DNA of 64,000 nucleotides from Bacteroidota bacterium (GTDB taxonomy: Bacteria; Bacteroidota; Bacteroidia; Chitinophagales; Chitinophagaceae): NCBI GenBank assembly GCA_018267875.1, contig JAFDXP010000067.1, forward strand, positions 47,152-111,151, in the 5' to 3' direction. The notes under the pieces were generated by a model. That model did not search any database, was not told the DNA's origin, and saw only the letters and a list, made by a program, of their open reading frames with translations. Below are positions 63,899-64,000 of this stretch, piece after piece; the first letter of the stretch is position 1; each line of letters begins with the position of its first letter. The position numbers were made by a program, and so were the translations under genes.

Positions 63899-64000
63899 GC
63901 AGTTGAATCTTAATGTCGCAAGTGTAGGACTGGGCTGCGTGTGAAGGGTTACTAGACGGAATGAGCGCATTAAATTACAGGCTCTCATTACAAACCTCAA
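63770..64000 (-). CDS. IS1380-type transposase, C-terminal end (runs off the window)
   Basis: The leftward frame is open to the window edge and stops at TAA 63772-63770; only the last ~76 residues are visible. The motif pattern RACNLMRSFRLVTL, LATLRFNCFAVGSWIE and LKRRQWYDSLFSFIE recalls the C-terminus of IS1380-family transposases (LRxxxFxxGAx...LxLxLxxKRRxWxxxLF). Recognition is from memory of the family, so moderate confidence. Whether the gene is intact lies beyond the edge. Confidence 0.65.
   Translation of the reverse strand: MRFVMRACNLMRSFRLVTLHTQPSPTLATLRFNCFAVGSWIEDGVLKMSVPLKRRQWYDSLFSFIENAKLPLSLTR

Noticed and set aside
1..64000. CRISPR arrays, tRNA or rRNA genes
   Set aside because: No regularly spaced direct repeats and no cloverleaf or rRNA-like sequence were seen in the intergenic regions.

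Overview
The window looks like a chromosomal segment of a non-photosynthetic Bacteroidota, most likely Chitinophagales/Sphingobacteriales-like. The grounds are: type IX secretion/gliding genes (porU, gldJ) and a secreted protein with a T9SS C-terminal sorting domain; TAnnTTTG-type -7 boxes close to several starts with few Shine-Dalgarno sites; low-GC coding sequence with frequent GTG/TTG starts; and a kynurenine 3-monooxygenase and fused branched-chain E1 typical of the phylum. Genus assignment is inference from gene content only.

Layout. 1-4.8 kb: divergent porU (running off the left edge) and gldJ, both T9SS. 4.9-11.7 kb: a metal-efflux block with a small exported protein, an RND pump fused to its own TolC-type outer-membrane factor, a lipoprotein adaptor and a VIT/CCC1-type transporter. 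11.8-16.2 kb: murF, an enoyl-CoA hydratase/isomerase, a methionine-type aminotransferase and a mannose-1-phosphate guanylyltransferase. 16.3-28.7 kb: a compact hybrid NRPS/PKS locus. 28.9-30.6 kb: a leftward lipoprotein/DoxX-like/ECF sigma operon. 30.8-42.1 kb: a tiny Tyr-rich lipoprotein, an ABC exporter, a holin-like membrane protein, TerC, an M28 peptidase with PDZ, a PaaE-like reductase, mutL, and nuoM-nuoN. 42.1-45.1 kb: a gene-poor stretch, a Cys-rich secreted protein and a T9SS cargo protein. 45.2-50.3 kb: leftward recR, recJ, kynurenine monooxygenase, a regulatory-domain protein and a CBS-pair protein. 50.5-62.4 kb: fused E1 dehydrogenase, a lipoprotein, RidA, smc, pckA, a CpcT/CpeT-like exported protein and an ABC-F ATPase. 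62.6-64 kb: a GyrI-like/pentapeptide-repeat pair and the 3' end of an IS1380-type transposase.

The most interesting part is the NRPS/PKS locus. Protein 1 reads A-T-KS-AT-T-aminotransferase. Protein 2 reads C-A(with embedded N-methyltransferase)-T-TE. A Sfp-type phosphopantetheinyl transferase follows. By collinearity an amino acid is loaded, extended by malonate, transaminated at the beta carbon, condensed with glycine that is N-methylated to sarcosine, and released by the thioesterase. This would give a small beta,gamma-diamino-acyl-sarcosine, or a cyclised form. The second adenylation domain gives a pocket code one residue away from the classical glycine code; the first has a code I cannot assign. 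An intrinsic terminator lies between the two synthetase genes. No transporter or tailoring gene is visible beside them.

Other points worth a look are the RND-TolC fusion with an internal export signal, a MutL lacking the usual DQHA endonuclease motif, a plus-strand terminator hairpin between mutL and nuoN that no annotated gene uses (small-RNA candidate), a 4-nt overlap coupling a Qnr-like pentapeptide protein to a GyrI-like protein, and a cyanobacterial-type chromophore-lyase homologue in a presumably phycobilin-free organism.
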